Of a DNA stretch of 64,000 nt, positions 9,401 to 19,600 are shown piece by piece. The notes beneath the pieces are model-generated. The model was given only the letters and a program-made list of their open reading frames with translations, made no database searches and had not been told where the DNA came from. Made by a program: the position numbers and the translations under genes. Location: NCBI RefSeq assembly GCF_019175285.1, contig NC_056528.1, positions 19,713,657 through 19,777,656 of the forward strand, read 5' to 3'. Source of the stretch: Sceloporus undulatus (taxonomy: Eukaryota; Chordata; Lepidosauria; Squamata; Phrynosomatidae). How positions within the stretch are numbered: position 1 is the first letter of the stretch; every line of letters begins with the position of its first letter.

Positions 9401-10959
9401 GCTAACAAAGTGACTCAGATCCTACTCCTTTTAGATGTAACTTCATGGCACCTAAAAATCCGTTCAGCTGCCTTGTTCTGTTCTCACAGCTACATAATCA
9501 TAAATGTTTTTGCTGCTTTCTGTTCCAGAAACGAGCCGTGAAAGCAGAAAGTAGTGCCATCAAACTCAAGCAGGAAAACGCACTTCTTCAGGTACGTTGC
9601 GAGGAGGCCTTTGTTCCAGCTCTTTAAACACACAGAGACACTACTAAGGAGTTAGAAAGGCTAATGAGTTGTGTAGCATTTGAGGGAGTCTGGAGGGGAG
9701 GGTGGGGAGTTTTGCCCAGTTGTTCACACCAAAGTCTGGATCTGATCCGAAGTGATGTTCACAGCAGATGGGTTTTCCCAAAAGCGTAGGGTTTACACAG
9801 CAAACATTTTAGACGAAGTGGCAGATCTCTAATCATTTGCTCTGAAGCTGGGATCTAAATCCCAGGACCATGATTAACTTTCAAAAGGTCCACAATCCTG
9901 AATTTAGAAGTACTGTAAATCCCAGAGGACTCAGCAGGGTTGGCTACAGATGCTGTCATCTATAGCATTCAAAACTAATAAAGGCTGAGTCTCCCTTACC
10001 CAAAATGTTTGGGACCAGAAGTGTTTTGGATTTTGGAATATTTGCACGTATAATTTTGCGCATGAAACAAAGTTTGTGTACATTGAACAATCAGGGAGCA
10101 AAGATATCACTACCTCAGCCATCTATCTGTATGGATATTCCAAGGACGCTTAACCTTTTCTGCTCTCCGAGATCCAGAAAGTCCTTTGACTTGGCATCCT
10201 GGGGCTTTTTATCCACAAAACAAGCTCTTCTGTTGTTGGGTTTCTGATGTAACAAATGTTTCCCTGCTTGCCTAAAGGTTCAATTGGAGAACTACCGGTT
10301 GGAAAACGAAGCCTTGAAGGCCGGCCATTTAGCAAACCTGGCTGCGGTGAAACAAAATGCGGACGTTGCCCTGCAGAATCTTCTGGTGGTCTTAACGAAA
10401 TCTAGAGTATCCATCAAGTATGTTTGGAATCCATCAGAACAAAATACATGGTGATGAGCCAAAGGGAATATAACAGCCGTGATCTAGTTTTACTTTACGC
10501 ACTTCATTATGTGTCATTACGCATTTATCCTTTCAGTGGGCAAACCTCATTGAAGTCAATAGGATTTTGGCGGTGGGCTCTCCATCTTTCGAGGTCTTTA
10601 AAGAGAGATTGGATGGGCATCTTTCTGTAGCGCTTTCGCTGTGTGCATTGCATAGCAATAGATGACTGTTAGGGTCCCTTTTTGACATTATAGGATTCCG
10701 TGTCTCCGCTGACTCCCTTCTTTAAGCGATCCAGAGTGATGGAAAACATGTGTAGGATGTACAAAATGTCTATCTGAATCCCTGCATAAGGTCTGGTTTA
10801 GTTGCAGAAGAAATTAAGAGCACGTCCCCTTCTCTCTGATACTCTATCTGTGTTTTTCTTTCCAGGCAATTGCTTTCCGGTGCGGAAGAACTGCAGATTG
10901 TTGCAGAGCTCCTAAAGTCGATAGACAAAATCTCTGAGTTACAGCAAGATTCTCCATAG
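3484..10959 (+). CDS. ENTR1: ENTR1 (SDCCAG3), endosome-associated trafficking regulator 1
   Basis: ENTR1 acts in endosome-to-membrane and retromer-linked trafficking, cytokinesis and ciliogenesis (known of the family). Eight coding exons are found: 3484-3571, 4227-4387, 6569-6970, 7636-7709, 8892-9003, 9529-9591, 10278-10417 and 10866-10959. They total 377 residues, against about 435 in human. Introns are GT-AG and phases close. Exon 2 carries EESNPFSFKEFVRSKNQ. Exon 3 is acidic (EDEDDDDWSSSYQPSAIED). Exons 4-8 form the coiled coil, ending with VKQNADVALQNLLVVL and LKSIDKISELQQ. The ATG at 3484 has a good context, but the same frame is open upstream to 3223, and the human N-terminal stretch before the NPFSF motif is longer. 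An alternative first exon is therefore possible. Confidence 0.95.
3775..3880. repeat. MITE family B fragment (ENTR1 intron 1)
   Basis: The segment GCTGCATCCATACTGGAG followed by ACCCAGTTTGGCAGCGCTT matches one arm of the hairpin at 11043-11132. An ATCCTGGGAACTGGAGCTCT segment follows, so it is the left half of family B. The right arm is missing. Confidence 0.55.
3987..4160. mobile_element. Palindromic MITE family A, left-truncated copy
   Basis: The centre (CAGTCCTAAGGACTGGAG) and the whole right arm ending in CCTGTCTGTTCCGGCCC match the family A palindromes at 20537-20770 and 55822-56060. The left arm begins part way in. The copy ends about 66 bp before ENTR1 exon 2. Confidence 0.75.
4487..4560. 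mobile_element. Tigger/pogo-like DNA transposon fragment
   Basis: The string GTCGTCCCTCTGTATCCAC followed by CATGGATTCAACCATCCAC resembles the terminal region of Tigger-type elements as I remember it. Related strings occur at 42170-42370 and 44190-44245. Family naming is tentative. Confidence 0.45.
4570..4771. mobile_element. Palindromic MITE family A copy, diverged
   Basis: Both arms are present (AGGCCAAAATAAAGCTGCTT on the left, GCAGCTTCATTTTGGCCC on the right), with GGTATGCTGTTTAAATGA and ATCATTTAAACAGCATCC inside. The centre is shortened and the outer tips are degraded. It lies in ENTR1 intron 2. Confidence 0.75.
4909..5121. mobile_element. Palindromic MITE family B, full copy
   Basis: The arms pair end to end: GAACACACTGCAGAAATAA on the left against TTATTTCTGCAGTGTGTTC on the right, with AATCCTGGGAATGGTGG against CTACAATTCCCAGGATT inside. 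No convincing target duplication is seen. It lies in ENTR1 intron 2. Confidence 0.75.
5175..5184. other. Assembly gap (10 N)
   Basis: Ten undetermined bases lie in ENTR1 intron 2. The round number suggests a gap of unknown or nominal length, so intron length and any feature here are uncertain. Confidence 0.98.
5185..6560. other. ENTR1 intron 2, remainder
   Basis: Apart from AT-rich sequence with old, unclassifiable repeat-like stretches, I see no exon, RNA gene or clear mobile element here. Frames are short on both strands. Confidence 0.5.
7925..8195. repeat. Cluster of GCCTCTTAAAAGAGGC-like palindromes
   Basis: Within about 270 bp of ENTR1 intron 4 the motif GCCTCTTAAAAGAGGC and variants (CTCTTTTAAGATTTC, GCATCTTAACAGAGGC, GCTTCTTAAAAGAAG) recur, some next to CTTCCTTATTGTCTTG or CTGCCTTATTGTGGAAG. 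This may be a small decayed tandem array of a foldback unit. Confidence 0.5.
8600..8795 (-). mobile_element. LINE fragment, probably L2-like
   Basis: The stretch GGGGCCAACCAAACCTCATG, then TTGGGGGCAGCCACTGAGAA and GGTAGGACCGAGAGAAAGCC resembles a LINE segment that I remember as frequent in lizard genomes (L2-like, reverse orientation). It ends about 100 bp before ENTR1 exon 5. Confidence 0.4.
9979..10145. mobile_element. Tigger-like DNA transposon fragment (ENTR1 intron 6)
   Basis: The left end GGCTGAGTCTCCCTTACCCA and GACCAGAAGTGTTTTGGATT match the terminal sequence of the elements at 19603-19934 and 28121-28531. The right end is absent. Confidence 0.55.
10575..10725 (+). mobile_element. 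CR1 LINE fragment (ENTR1 intron 7)
   Basis: The stretch contains a TCGAGGTCTTTAAAGAGAGA and GATGGGCATCTTTCTG arrangement, as in the CR1 3' region. It is decayed and lacks the usual tail. Confidence 0.5.
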
Positions 10960-11425
10960 AAAACACTACATAAGGCTTTGGACAAAGACACTTCGGAAGT
11001 CAGAATCTGAAAGACACTAATAGGTGAAAATATGTGACCCGTGGGCTGCATCCACACTGGAGGAATAACCCAGTTTGGCACCGCTTTAAAGCGGTGCCAA
11101 ACCGGGTTATTCCTCCAGTGTGGATGCAGCCCTGGATATTCCATTCTGACAGCTTGTTAATACAACGCAGAGGTACCGAAATCCCTTTCCATTTGGTTTG
11201 AGACGTCAAAGGTCTAACGAAATGTCAATTTGTTACTTATCCTAGACAATCTCCTTGCAATGCAAGCCTGGCTCCTCACCTAAATTGTGACACGTCTGCA
11301 TCCTAACCTCACTGCCGCCTATAATACTTATCCCCCAACTTTATTGCTCTGCGAACGAAGACGAGAGAAGTATTTTATATCACTTTTTGTACAGCAAAGT
11401 ATTAAAGGTTTAACACTTTCTGAAG
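10960..11425 (+). other. ENTR1 3' UTR with ATTAAA poly(A) signal
   Basis: The stretch after the ENTR1 stop contains an ATTAAA hexamer at 11401-11406, the first strong signal downstream. The predicted 3' UTR is about 460 nt and includes the long hairpin at 11043-11132. The true cleavage site needs transcript data. Confidence 0.55.
11043..11132. repeat. Near-perfect 90-nt inverted repeat (MITE family B, internally deleted)
   Basis: Two 45-nt arms with no spacer match at 44 of 45 positions; the centre is GCTTTAAAGC. The arm contains ACCCAGTTTGGCACCGCTTT, which ties it to family B. The terminal sequence GGGCTGCATCCACACTGG is shared with 3775-3880. It lies 84 nt after the ENTR1 stop codon. Confidence 0.9.
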
Positions 11426-11639
11426 GTGTCTTTTTTTTTAAACTCTTCCAGGTTTTATATTATTATTATTGAATTGAAATGGGAAGCGTATCTGGTTTGG
11501 GTCTTAGGTTTTTTTCTTGGATCCTTTCGTATCTTCCAGTAGATGTTGGTCAAAGCAAAGGAGCGATTTGCCCTGTGTTTCCTTTATGTTTTTAAACCCA
11601 GGTTTCAAAGAAAGCTTGCCCAATTGTATGTAGAACAAT

Positions 11640-11746
11640 CTTGTGGCGCCTTTGAAATTAGCTTCACGACCGTGTTGGTCTCAAAGGTGATGCAAGATCG
11701 CTCTAGGTCCTGATGCTACAGATTAAAATGTCTGTCTCTTTGAATT
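11640..11746. mobile_element. Family E short interspersed element, fragment
   Basis: It carries CTTGTGGCGCCTTTGAAATT, TCTCAAAGGTGATGCAAGAT and the end TCTGTCTCTTTGAATTC, matching the better copies at 29205-29403 and 57843-58026. Confidence 0.55.
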
Positions 11747-12510
11747 CTCATAGAACCATAGAGTTGGAAGAGATGCCAAGGGACACCCAGTCCATCCCAT
11801 TCTGCCATGCAGGAACTCTCAATCAAAGCATCCTCATTGACAGATGGCCATCCAGCCTCTGTTTAAAGACCTCCAAGGAAGGAGACGCCACCACTCTCTG
11901 AAGAAGTGTGTTCCAGTCAAACAGTGCTTTCTGTCAGGAAGTTCCTCCTAATGTTGAGCTGGAATCTCTTTTCCTGGAACTTGTATCCATTGTTCTGGGT
12001 CCTATTCTCTGGAGCAGCAGAAAACAAGCTTGCTCCCTCCTCAATATGACACCCCTTCAAATGTTTAAACAGGGCTACCATATCTTAACCTTCTCTTCTT
12101 CAGGCTAAACATCCCCAGCTCCCTAAGTTGTTCCTCATAGGGCTTCATGGTTTCCAGACCCTTCACTATTTTAGTCTCCCTCCTTTGGACACATGGCTCC
12201 AGTTTCTCCACATCCTTTTTGAATTGCGGTGTCCAGAACTGGACACAGTATTCCAGGTGGGGCCTGAACAGAGCAGAATAGAGTGGCACTATGACTTCTC
12301 TTGATCTAGACACTATATTTCTATTGATGCAGCCTAGAATCGCATTGACCTTGTTAGCTGCCGCATTGCACTGTTGGCTCATGTTCAACTTGTGGTCCCC
12401 TTGGACTCCCAAATCCCTTTCACCTGTAGTTTCATTCAGCCCGGTGTCCCCCATAACCCTATATCTCCGCATTTCATTTTCCTGCCTTATCATCCGAGTT
12501 CTGTCCAATC
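11747..12510 (-). mobile_element. CR1 LINE, 3' end with an open C-terminal RT frame
   Basis: On the minus strand a 147-codon open frame (12508-12065) encodes CR1 reverse transcriptase C-terminal motifs such as [38 protein letters not shown] and LRELGMFSLKKRR. The typical CR1 3' noncoding end follows, down to TCATAGAACCATAGAGTTGG at 11747. The element is 5' truncated. An uninterrupted C-terminal frame suggests a fairly recent insertion. It abuts the SNAPC4 CpG island on its 5' side. Confidence 0.85.
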
Positions 12511-12599
12511 ACAGCCTCTGAAGCCCCTTCCCTGCCGCTCTCCATTATCCCTCTTAGCTCTGAAATGTGGTCCCTATTCTACAACCGACTTTAAACCTC

Positions 12600-12870
12600 C
12601 CTCCATCCAAGCTGCCAATCAGGGCATGACGAAGAGTTTCTCTCGCTCATGATTGGCTGCAGGGCGAGGCGAAGGCCCGCCCACCGAGCGAGGCTTGTGA
12701 GGAAAGCCGGCATCCTATTGGTCGCGGGGCGGGGCAAACTGCTCAGCCAGTTTCAGCCGTTGCTAGGCGACGCGACCGAGCGCCTCGGGAGGGACGGGCC
12801 AGGCGCGGGCGTGACGTCACTTCCTGGTGCGCTTCCCTAAACACTCCCCACTTCCGGTTGGCCTCTGGTG
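12600..12870 (+). promoter_or_regulatory. SNAPC4 promoter and noncoding exon 1 (CpG island)
   Basis: The CpG-rich block carries CCAAT or ATTGG boxes (12615-12619, 12652-12656, 12717-12721), GGGCGGGG (12728-12735), an RFX X-box-like GTTGCTAGGCGAC (12759-12771), a palindromic CRE TGACGTCA (12812-12819) and ETS-type cores CTTCCTG and CTTCCGG (12820-12826, 12851-12857). Candidate donors for a noncoding first exon are CTG|GTGAGG (exon end 12867) and CTG|GTAAGA (exon end 12911). They would be joined to the acceptor at 13635. No TATA box is seen. Confidence 0.65.
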
Positions 12871-12972
12871 AGGCATGTGAAACACACTTTCGTGGGAGTC
12901 ATCTCTGTCTGGTAAGAGGCTTTTCTGGGCTCCCAGGAGGTCAAAGTTACTTCTCAGAGGGCGGGTTTCCTA

Positions 12973-13590
12973 TCCCAGAATCCCCCAGTGTGCCAGCTGA
13001 GTGGGGGATTCTGGGAGTTGTAGTCCAAGCAGTAACTTCTCCCCTGCTTTGCTAGGAAGGAAGCCCACTCACCTGCCCCGTCTCTGAGCCAGAGGTTGGG
13101 AAATGCAGGCGTTTTGCTGCAATTCTCTGGATTTCTATTATATATATATATATATATGTTCCCCCTTGGAGCCTTTAGGTCCCATGATCCCACAGTGGCA
13201 AGGCATTCTGGGATTGTTGCAGTCCCAACAGTTAGATTCCTAAGTGCCCTCCCCCTCCTGGGGATTTGGAATATGGTTGTGTCTTTGTACATGTGTGTGT
13301 GTGTATATATATATGGGGGATTCTGGTTGTTGTAGTCCAAAAATGCCCCCCTTGGGGCACTTGGTATTTATGTGTGTAAAGGATTCTGGTTGTTATAGTC
13401 CCAAAATCCTAGGTTCCCAAATGCCCCCTGGGTACATGGTGTCTGTGTATATCTGTATGTCTTTGGGGGATTCTGGTTGTTGTAGTCCAAAAATGCCCCC
13501 CCCCCCCCTGGGGTACTTGGTAATTGTGTGCGCATGGCAGTGCGCATATGTAAAGGATTTTGGTGGTTACAGTCCATGGATGTGGATAGA
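12973..13590. repeat. Minisatellite of GGATTCTGG-TTGTAGTCC units (SNAPC4 intron 1)
   Basis: Units starting with a GATTCTGGGAGTTGTAGTCC-like core recur at about 13004, 13202, 13315, 13377, 13465 and 13551. Most are followed by AAATGCCCCCC, a G-rich run, ACTTGGTA and a short TG/TA microsatellite. The later spacing is 62-88 bp. The first core also pairs with 12973-12985 as a small hairpin. The array ends about 45 bp before the first coding exon. Confidence 0.8.
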
Positions 13591-13646
13591 TTCCCCCATT
13601 GGTTGTGACGTTTTCTCTGCCTTTTCCAATTGTAGATGTGTCAGCG

Positions 13647-16600
13647 ATGGACCTAGATGCCGAGCGAGAGACACTCTGTCGGGGAATAGAAGAGCTGGAG
13701 AGGAGCCTGGGACGCACCGTTCCCGACACTTACATTGAAGTCTCCATTTCGAGCCAAGAGTCGGGCTCTGAGAACGAAGGTGCAAACCTTTATGTGCATA
13801 TTGGGGTTTAGATACTGCTCCGTCTTTCAGCATCCTGTGGCTGTCACAACTGTATTGAAAGAAGCAGACAGACATCTAAAACATGCAGATATACAAACAA
13901 TCTTTCAAAAACTCCACCACATTTATATAACTTTATACATTCCTTCAGTCCTAATTTTCCCTTCCTTTCTTCGTTCGTCTTCCTTTTTCCTTCCTTCTCC
14001 TCTCCTTCTCCCTCTTTCCCTCTTTTTTCCCCTTTCCCCTTTCCTGTCACGTCAATCTCCTTATACTTCCTCCTCTAAACTCTTCCTCCAACTCCTCCTC
14101 CTCCTTCTTAACAACCTTATCTTTAAGCAGGATGTTAGCCAAATGTCAGTGGTCCAGTGGGGTCAAAACGCATATTGAAGTTGCCCCATTCACACCTTTG
14201 GGGACATGAGTAAAACACGTTTGACTCCAAAAGGTCCAAGATGTTTTTGGGAGGGTTCTGGTGGGCCCAGATTGTCAAAAATGTCCTTGTCAGGAATACG
14301 CAAACTGCCAACAACCTTTTCCTCACCCAATTCTACATTGCGTAAGTGTAGGTAGTATTTTTCTTAATGGTATCAAGTGAGCTCTAGTTGAATCCAGTGG
14401 CTTCCCAGTTTGTTTTCAGATACTGTATTGACTAGTATCTCACTCCTATGTACTTGTGACAGCTTCTGAAATGGTTGCTTTTTCTGTTTCTAATCTGGGT
14501 CGTGTTTTCTTCCCTCAGATGACCTCGAAGAGGATTCAGATACCCAAGTTGACATGGCAAGTAATACGTCAATCTTTCCTTTGGAGACTGGGGAGGAACA
14601 GAATTTGATGACGAACCTTTTTGTTTAAACACATCTCTGTGTGGGTGAATGAACAGCTGGAAAGGCATTTGATCCTTCTCTGTCTTGAGCTTCTGTCTTG
14701 TTTCTGTCTGTTAATGTGTAGGTTCTCAGTCTTCATTTGGGACCCAATTTGTGTATCTTGGCCTTAAAACCAGTTGTTGGTCCCAACTAGAATAGGTCAA
14801 TGGAATCAGTTCCATTTTTATAAGTGTTGACTTCCATGCAGCAAGTCTCCTCTAGCTGGATTTGGATTTAGGCCTGGGTTTTCCACACAAATTCATACAT
14901 TACACTTCAGCCTTCCAAAGAGCGCAGAGTAGAATAGCAGAACCATGGCTTGGCTTCTTAGATTCCATGACAAGAGGATGTTATGCATTACTTTTTTGTA
15001 CTTTTGGTATATGTGGCACCTGGCAGAGTAACCAGGGAATATTCAGGCTTGGTTTGTTCTAGGCGCCATTTGTCTTTTTGTCTGTCCATGGTATCCTCAG
15101 CACTCTTCTCCAGCACGACATCTCAAATGAGTATTTCCTTTTTGTCGGCTTTCTTCGCTGTCCAGCTCTCTATGCCACTGCTGTCTTTGACTGAATTTAC
15201 TGGTTCATAAACTTCACTTTCCCCCCTCAGAGGTCTGCTTAACTTTCTTATTTTCTCTTGGATTAGGAGGTGGATCCAAATGGACTGATAGATACAGATG
15301 AGGAAAGTGAGGATGAAGTTAGCATCAACCTCCCTCAGACTCCAGAGACCTGCCTGCAAATGAACCTGGTTTATCAGGAAATCATTCAGGAGAAGATTGA
15401 GGAAATCAACCTGTTGCTTGCTCAAAACAAAGAACAGCAGGTGAGTCAAACAGATGCTGGCGAAACGTCAGGAATAAACTCTTCTAGAACATGGCCACAT
15501 AGCCTGAAAATCCCACAAAAAAATCTATGGACGCTGGCCATGAAAGCCTTCGACTTCACGGTGTTCTGGAATGTTTATGTTGTACTCTTTGCGGTTTGCC
15601 GGTTTTGTACCAGTTTGGTTATTGTACCTCTGGACACATCTGTAATTTTGACAAAATGTCAAAAGCACTTTTTCAACAGACACTGTCACAGAGTAGATGC
15701 CATGTTGGTTTATTTAGCCCCTCACAAATCACTCTTTTCACAACAAGGCAAACTAGTGATTCTGAGACAAGTAACTTTCAAAAGGACATCCATGCAGACT
15801 GTAGTGTTTTGAGCCCCAGAACACAAAACTTCTCATTTGGAGCCTTGTTTTTGCTTTAACAGAAAATAGTGATTAAAGGCACCGGATCTTACTTGATCTT
15901 AGAAGCTAAGCAGTATCAGCCCTGGTTTGTATTTAGAGATCTCCAATGAATGCCAGGCGCTGTGTTTAATAGACAAAATCACCTTTGAGCCTTCTTTGCC
16001 CAAGAAAACTCTACAAAATTCATAAGGTCTCCATAAGTCAACAGACAACTTGAAGGCACATATACACCCACAGTATCATACGTTACACTGAAAGGCATGT
16101 AAGTAGTCCCATACTTTCAGACAGAGACAGAGTAATCCGAAGCACAGAACCCCTGTTTTGAACTTTTCTCTCTACTCTGTTTGTGTCTCTGAGCACTTTC
16201 TGCCACATTTATGCTATCTCATGAATCTGTCTGTAATCTTGTCTTGACATATAGCTAAATCAGTATCCTTCTGGCATTTTGAGTCAGCTCCATGTGGCTA
16301 ATTTCTTCTTTTTCTTTTCTGCATGCAGGAAAAACTCACCTGGAAGCTTGCTGGGACAAAAGTAACCAAGTCAGGAGATGGCAAATCCTTGCCAGCAAAT
16401 ATGTATCTTGGCCATTTTATGAAGCCATACTTTAAGGACAAAACATCAGGGATAGTAAGTATTAAGCTGCCCATTTGCCTGCCTTGCCTACTGCTCTGCC
16501 TTCCACAGTTTCCCTTCCCCACGTAGTTCACATGTTGTGTGTCAAAATTGGACAATTCAAGCAGGCTTATTGCTGATACGTCTCTTATTCAGGATTAGGC

Positions 16601-19600
16601 ATGGCCCTAAAAGGGTATGTCCATGTTGCATTTGGAACTTCTCTTTCTCCCCATCTTGGGAAGCCTATATGTTCATGACTGTCTGGGTATAGCTCCAAGT
16701 CTGTCTTCCAACCCAAGGGCCAAATTCAATTTCCACCTAGTTTGGGGAGGTTTGTCCTCCTCTGGGGAACATTTATTTCAGTCAGCCACCCTTAAACTTG
16801 AGTGACCAGTTGGGAGAGATATGGCAGCTAAATATGCTGTCTGAATTTAAATGAAGATTAAAGAGCCATCTCTTCCAACAGGCCTACCAGTCAGTTTTAA
16901 ACTATAAATTTTAAATTAGGATATTAATTTAATCTATATTATACCCCACCTCGAGCCTTGGGCAGAGCTGGGCAAGGAATAAAATGTATGATTCTTATTA
17001 GTATTATTATTGTTAGTCTTTTTGAAATGAAAGAACTACCTTGTATAAAAGCTGAGAAACCATCAAATGGAGAAGAAAGGATCACTGGCTGAAGAAGTCC
17101 AAGAAGGCCAGATTGGTATAAATGCTTTCCTTTGACCCCCCCCCAAAAAAAAAAAAGCAGACATGTTAAAAGCCATTAGCAGAGGTAGTCTCACAGTAGA
17201 GAGGGATTAAAAACACAGGTGGAATTGAATTGTGATATCTGTTGGTTTCTTCCCTTCCCAGGGCCCTCCTGCCAACAACGACACCCGGGAAAAAGCAAAG
17301 CAAGGCATCAAGTCTTTTGAGGAGTTGATCACTATAAAATGTAAGGGAATCTGGAGTGGAAACATTCAGATACTTGGCTTTCGTCTATGAGGTTTGGCTT
17401 GGTTAGATACACAGACATCCAGGCTCCATCCTTTATTTCATATACTTGTTAATCAGGGCCCAAGAGGAAATGGACCTTGCTGGGGTTGTGCCCATCATGA
17501 AATAGCCTTGGATTGACTGGGTCTTGCAATCCTCAACATTGTTCTTCTTTCCCAGGGAAAAGCCGAGAGAAGCAGCTGCTGCACGATTCGTTGGTGAGTG
17601 ACCGTTTGCACCGTTTGCTTCAACCAAAGCTATTGAGGTAAGTACACTATCCCCCCTAAATATGCTGAAGGAATAGAGCAGAAGTCTCCTCTACTAGAAG
17701 CAAATGCTCTTTTTCCCCCTTACTATAATTTTCTCTGGATCCAGCTGTTGCTTCCGAAGTGAGCTCTGCAGCAAGGTTTTAAGATGTCAATAACTTTTCT
17801 ATATTTTCTAACTTGAGTGCCAGTGTGTTCTTTCCATCCCTGTCAAATACATATGGAACATTTATTTATTTGATGATGGCAGTGTTTGTCTTTAATTGTT
17901 CTGGAAATGTTTCTCAACAGTCTTAGCTGTCTGAGTGAAAAACAGGCAAAATCCAAGGATGAAATGGAAAAGCAGATCTTGGAAAAGCAGATTCAAGAAA
18001 AAGAACATGAAATAAATGATATCAAGTGAGAAAGTTTGTTCTTGGCTTTTCTCTTAAGCATGTTTCTATCCTTCGTCTTTGTTTTTTCAAAAAGCAGGTT
18101 GGATGGAAGTATCAGGGAAATGCTGGTCTATATCCCTAGGGCCAGTTATGTTCTTTTGGCCTAGTTTTAGAAGCACTCTGCTAGTGTTTAGATCAAGGGT
18201 GGATAATGGTGGGAGACTGAGGAGACACATTAACCTCCTCAGGAGGCTACACATCCCCTCCACCCCACCGGCAACCTTCCTCAAAAGAAATACTTTCACA
18301 AGATACATGCACACTGCCATTGGGGACAATGGGACTTGAGGCTCCACGGGTTTTTGGCCTCTGCGAGTGGGTCTGGAACAGATCCCCTGTAGATACTGAT
18401 CTTTCACTGTATTGCTGTTTCATTGATTTGGTTTCATCTCATAAGAAAAGTCTGTCCTTCCTCAGAAGATACTGAGAAAGGGAGAAGTGCATGTGGCAGG
18501 GAGCATGGGGATGGAATGGAAAAAGAGAATGAAAGGGAGAAGGCAAGGGTCATAAATGGGAGGCTGTATGCCCACCATTGGCATGTGGACCTTCCCAGAA
18601 GGTTGAAACCCATTCCTGATTTAAAACCATCCCTCTGTCAAAATGGCATAAAGGCATCATTATATAGCATACTTTGAAGAAGCCATTTTTAATTGCTATC
18701 TTTGGGTGCCTCTGCACTGTAGAAATAATGCAGTTTGGCACCACTTTAACTGTCATGACTCCATCCTACAGAATCCTGGGATCTGTAGTTTTGTGAGGCA
18801 CTAGCCCTCTGGCAGAGAAGTTAAAGACCTTATAAAACTATAACTCTCAGGATTCCACAGGATGGAGCTATAGCAAAGTGGCCTCAAACTGCATTGTTCC
18901 TACAGTGTAAATGTACCTTTTATGCCATTTTATTTGACAACATAATGCAGTCCTCCTGCATCATGTGTGAAGACTGTGGGTCAGGAGACGCATTCAAAGA
19001 ACAGCACTCCAAAGGGCAGCGCAGCTCTCCCTGAGTCAGAGGGGCTGGTGGTTTTAATATTTTCCTCTTTAAAAGCATCTTTGTCTTCCCTGCTTCTAGC
19101 TTGCTACCTGAAGAGACTTTGCTGGCGAACAGATATGAGAAGCATGACTGGGACAAGATTGCCAATATCAATGTGAGTAATTGGATGCCTCTGCATGGTT
19201 ACTTTGTCCAAGGTCTTAGATGAAGCTGGTGGAACCTCAGTTTCCACCAGTATACTTATGCAGAAGCCTGAGAGGAAGGGCAGAAATAGCTGGTCCAGTG
19301 ATGGGAGCTTTCCCAGTGTGCCCTCATGGCAAGTCAGTGGCCTTCCACGGGAGAAGAGGAGCTGTACCCTTTCCCACACATCCAAGCATAACAATTGTGT
19401 AAGGGTTTTTCAAAGAATTAGTTATGTCAGTCCATTATTCCATAAAAAGAGAAAGAGGCAAAGGAATCTACCGCATCTTTAAGCCTGAATTATTCATTTC
19501 GGCTTTCAGTTCATTTCTTCATATGCATTGCTGGAGTGATATTAAATGCCACGGGTATTTTAACTGTATAACACTGGTGGGAAGGTGGAATAGCATGTAT

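Noticed and set aside
13735-14178. 147-codon frame running from SNAPC4 exon 2 into the intron
   Set aside because: The later part is a polypyrimidine tract, and the exon ends with a good donor at 13779.
15527-15859. Long frame after SNAPC4 exon 3
   Set aside because: It starts in a family F repeat and has no protein similarity that I recognise; the splice donor at 15440 precedes it.
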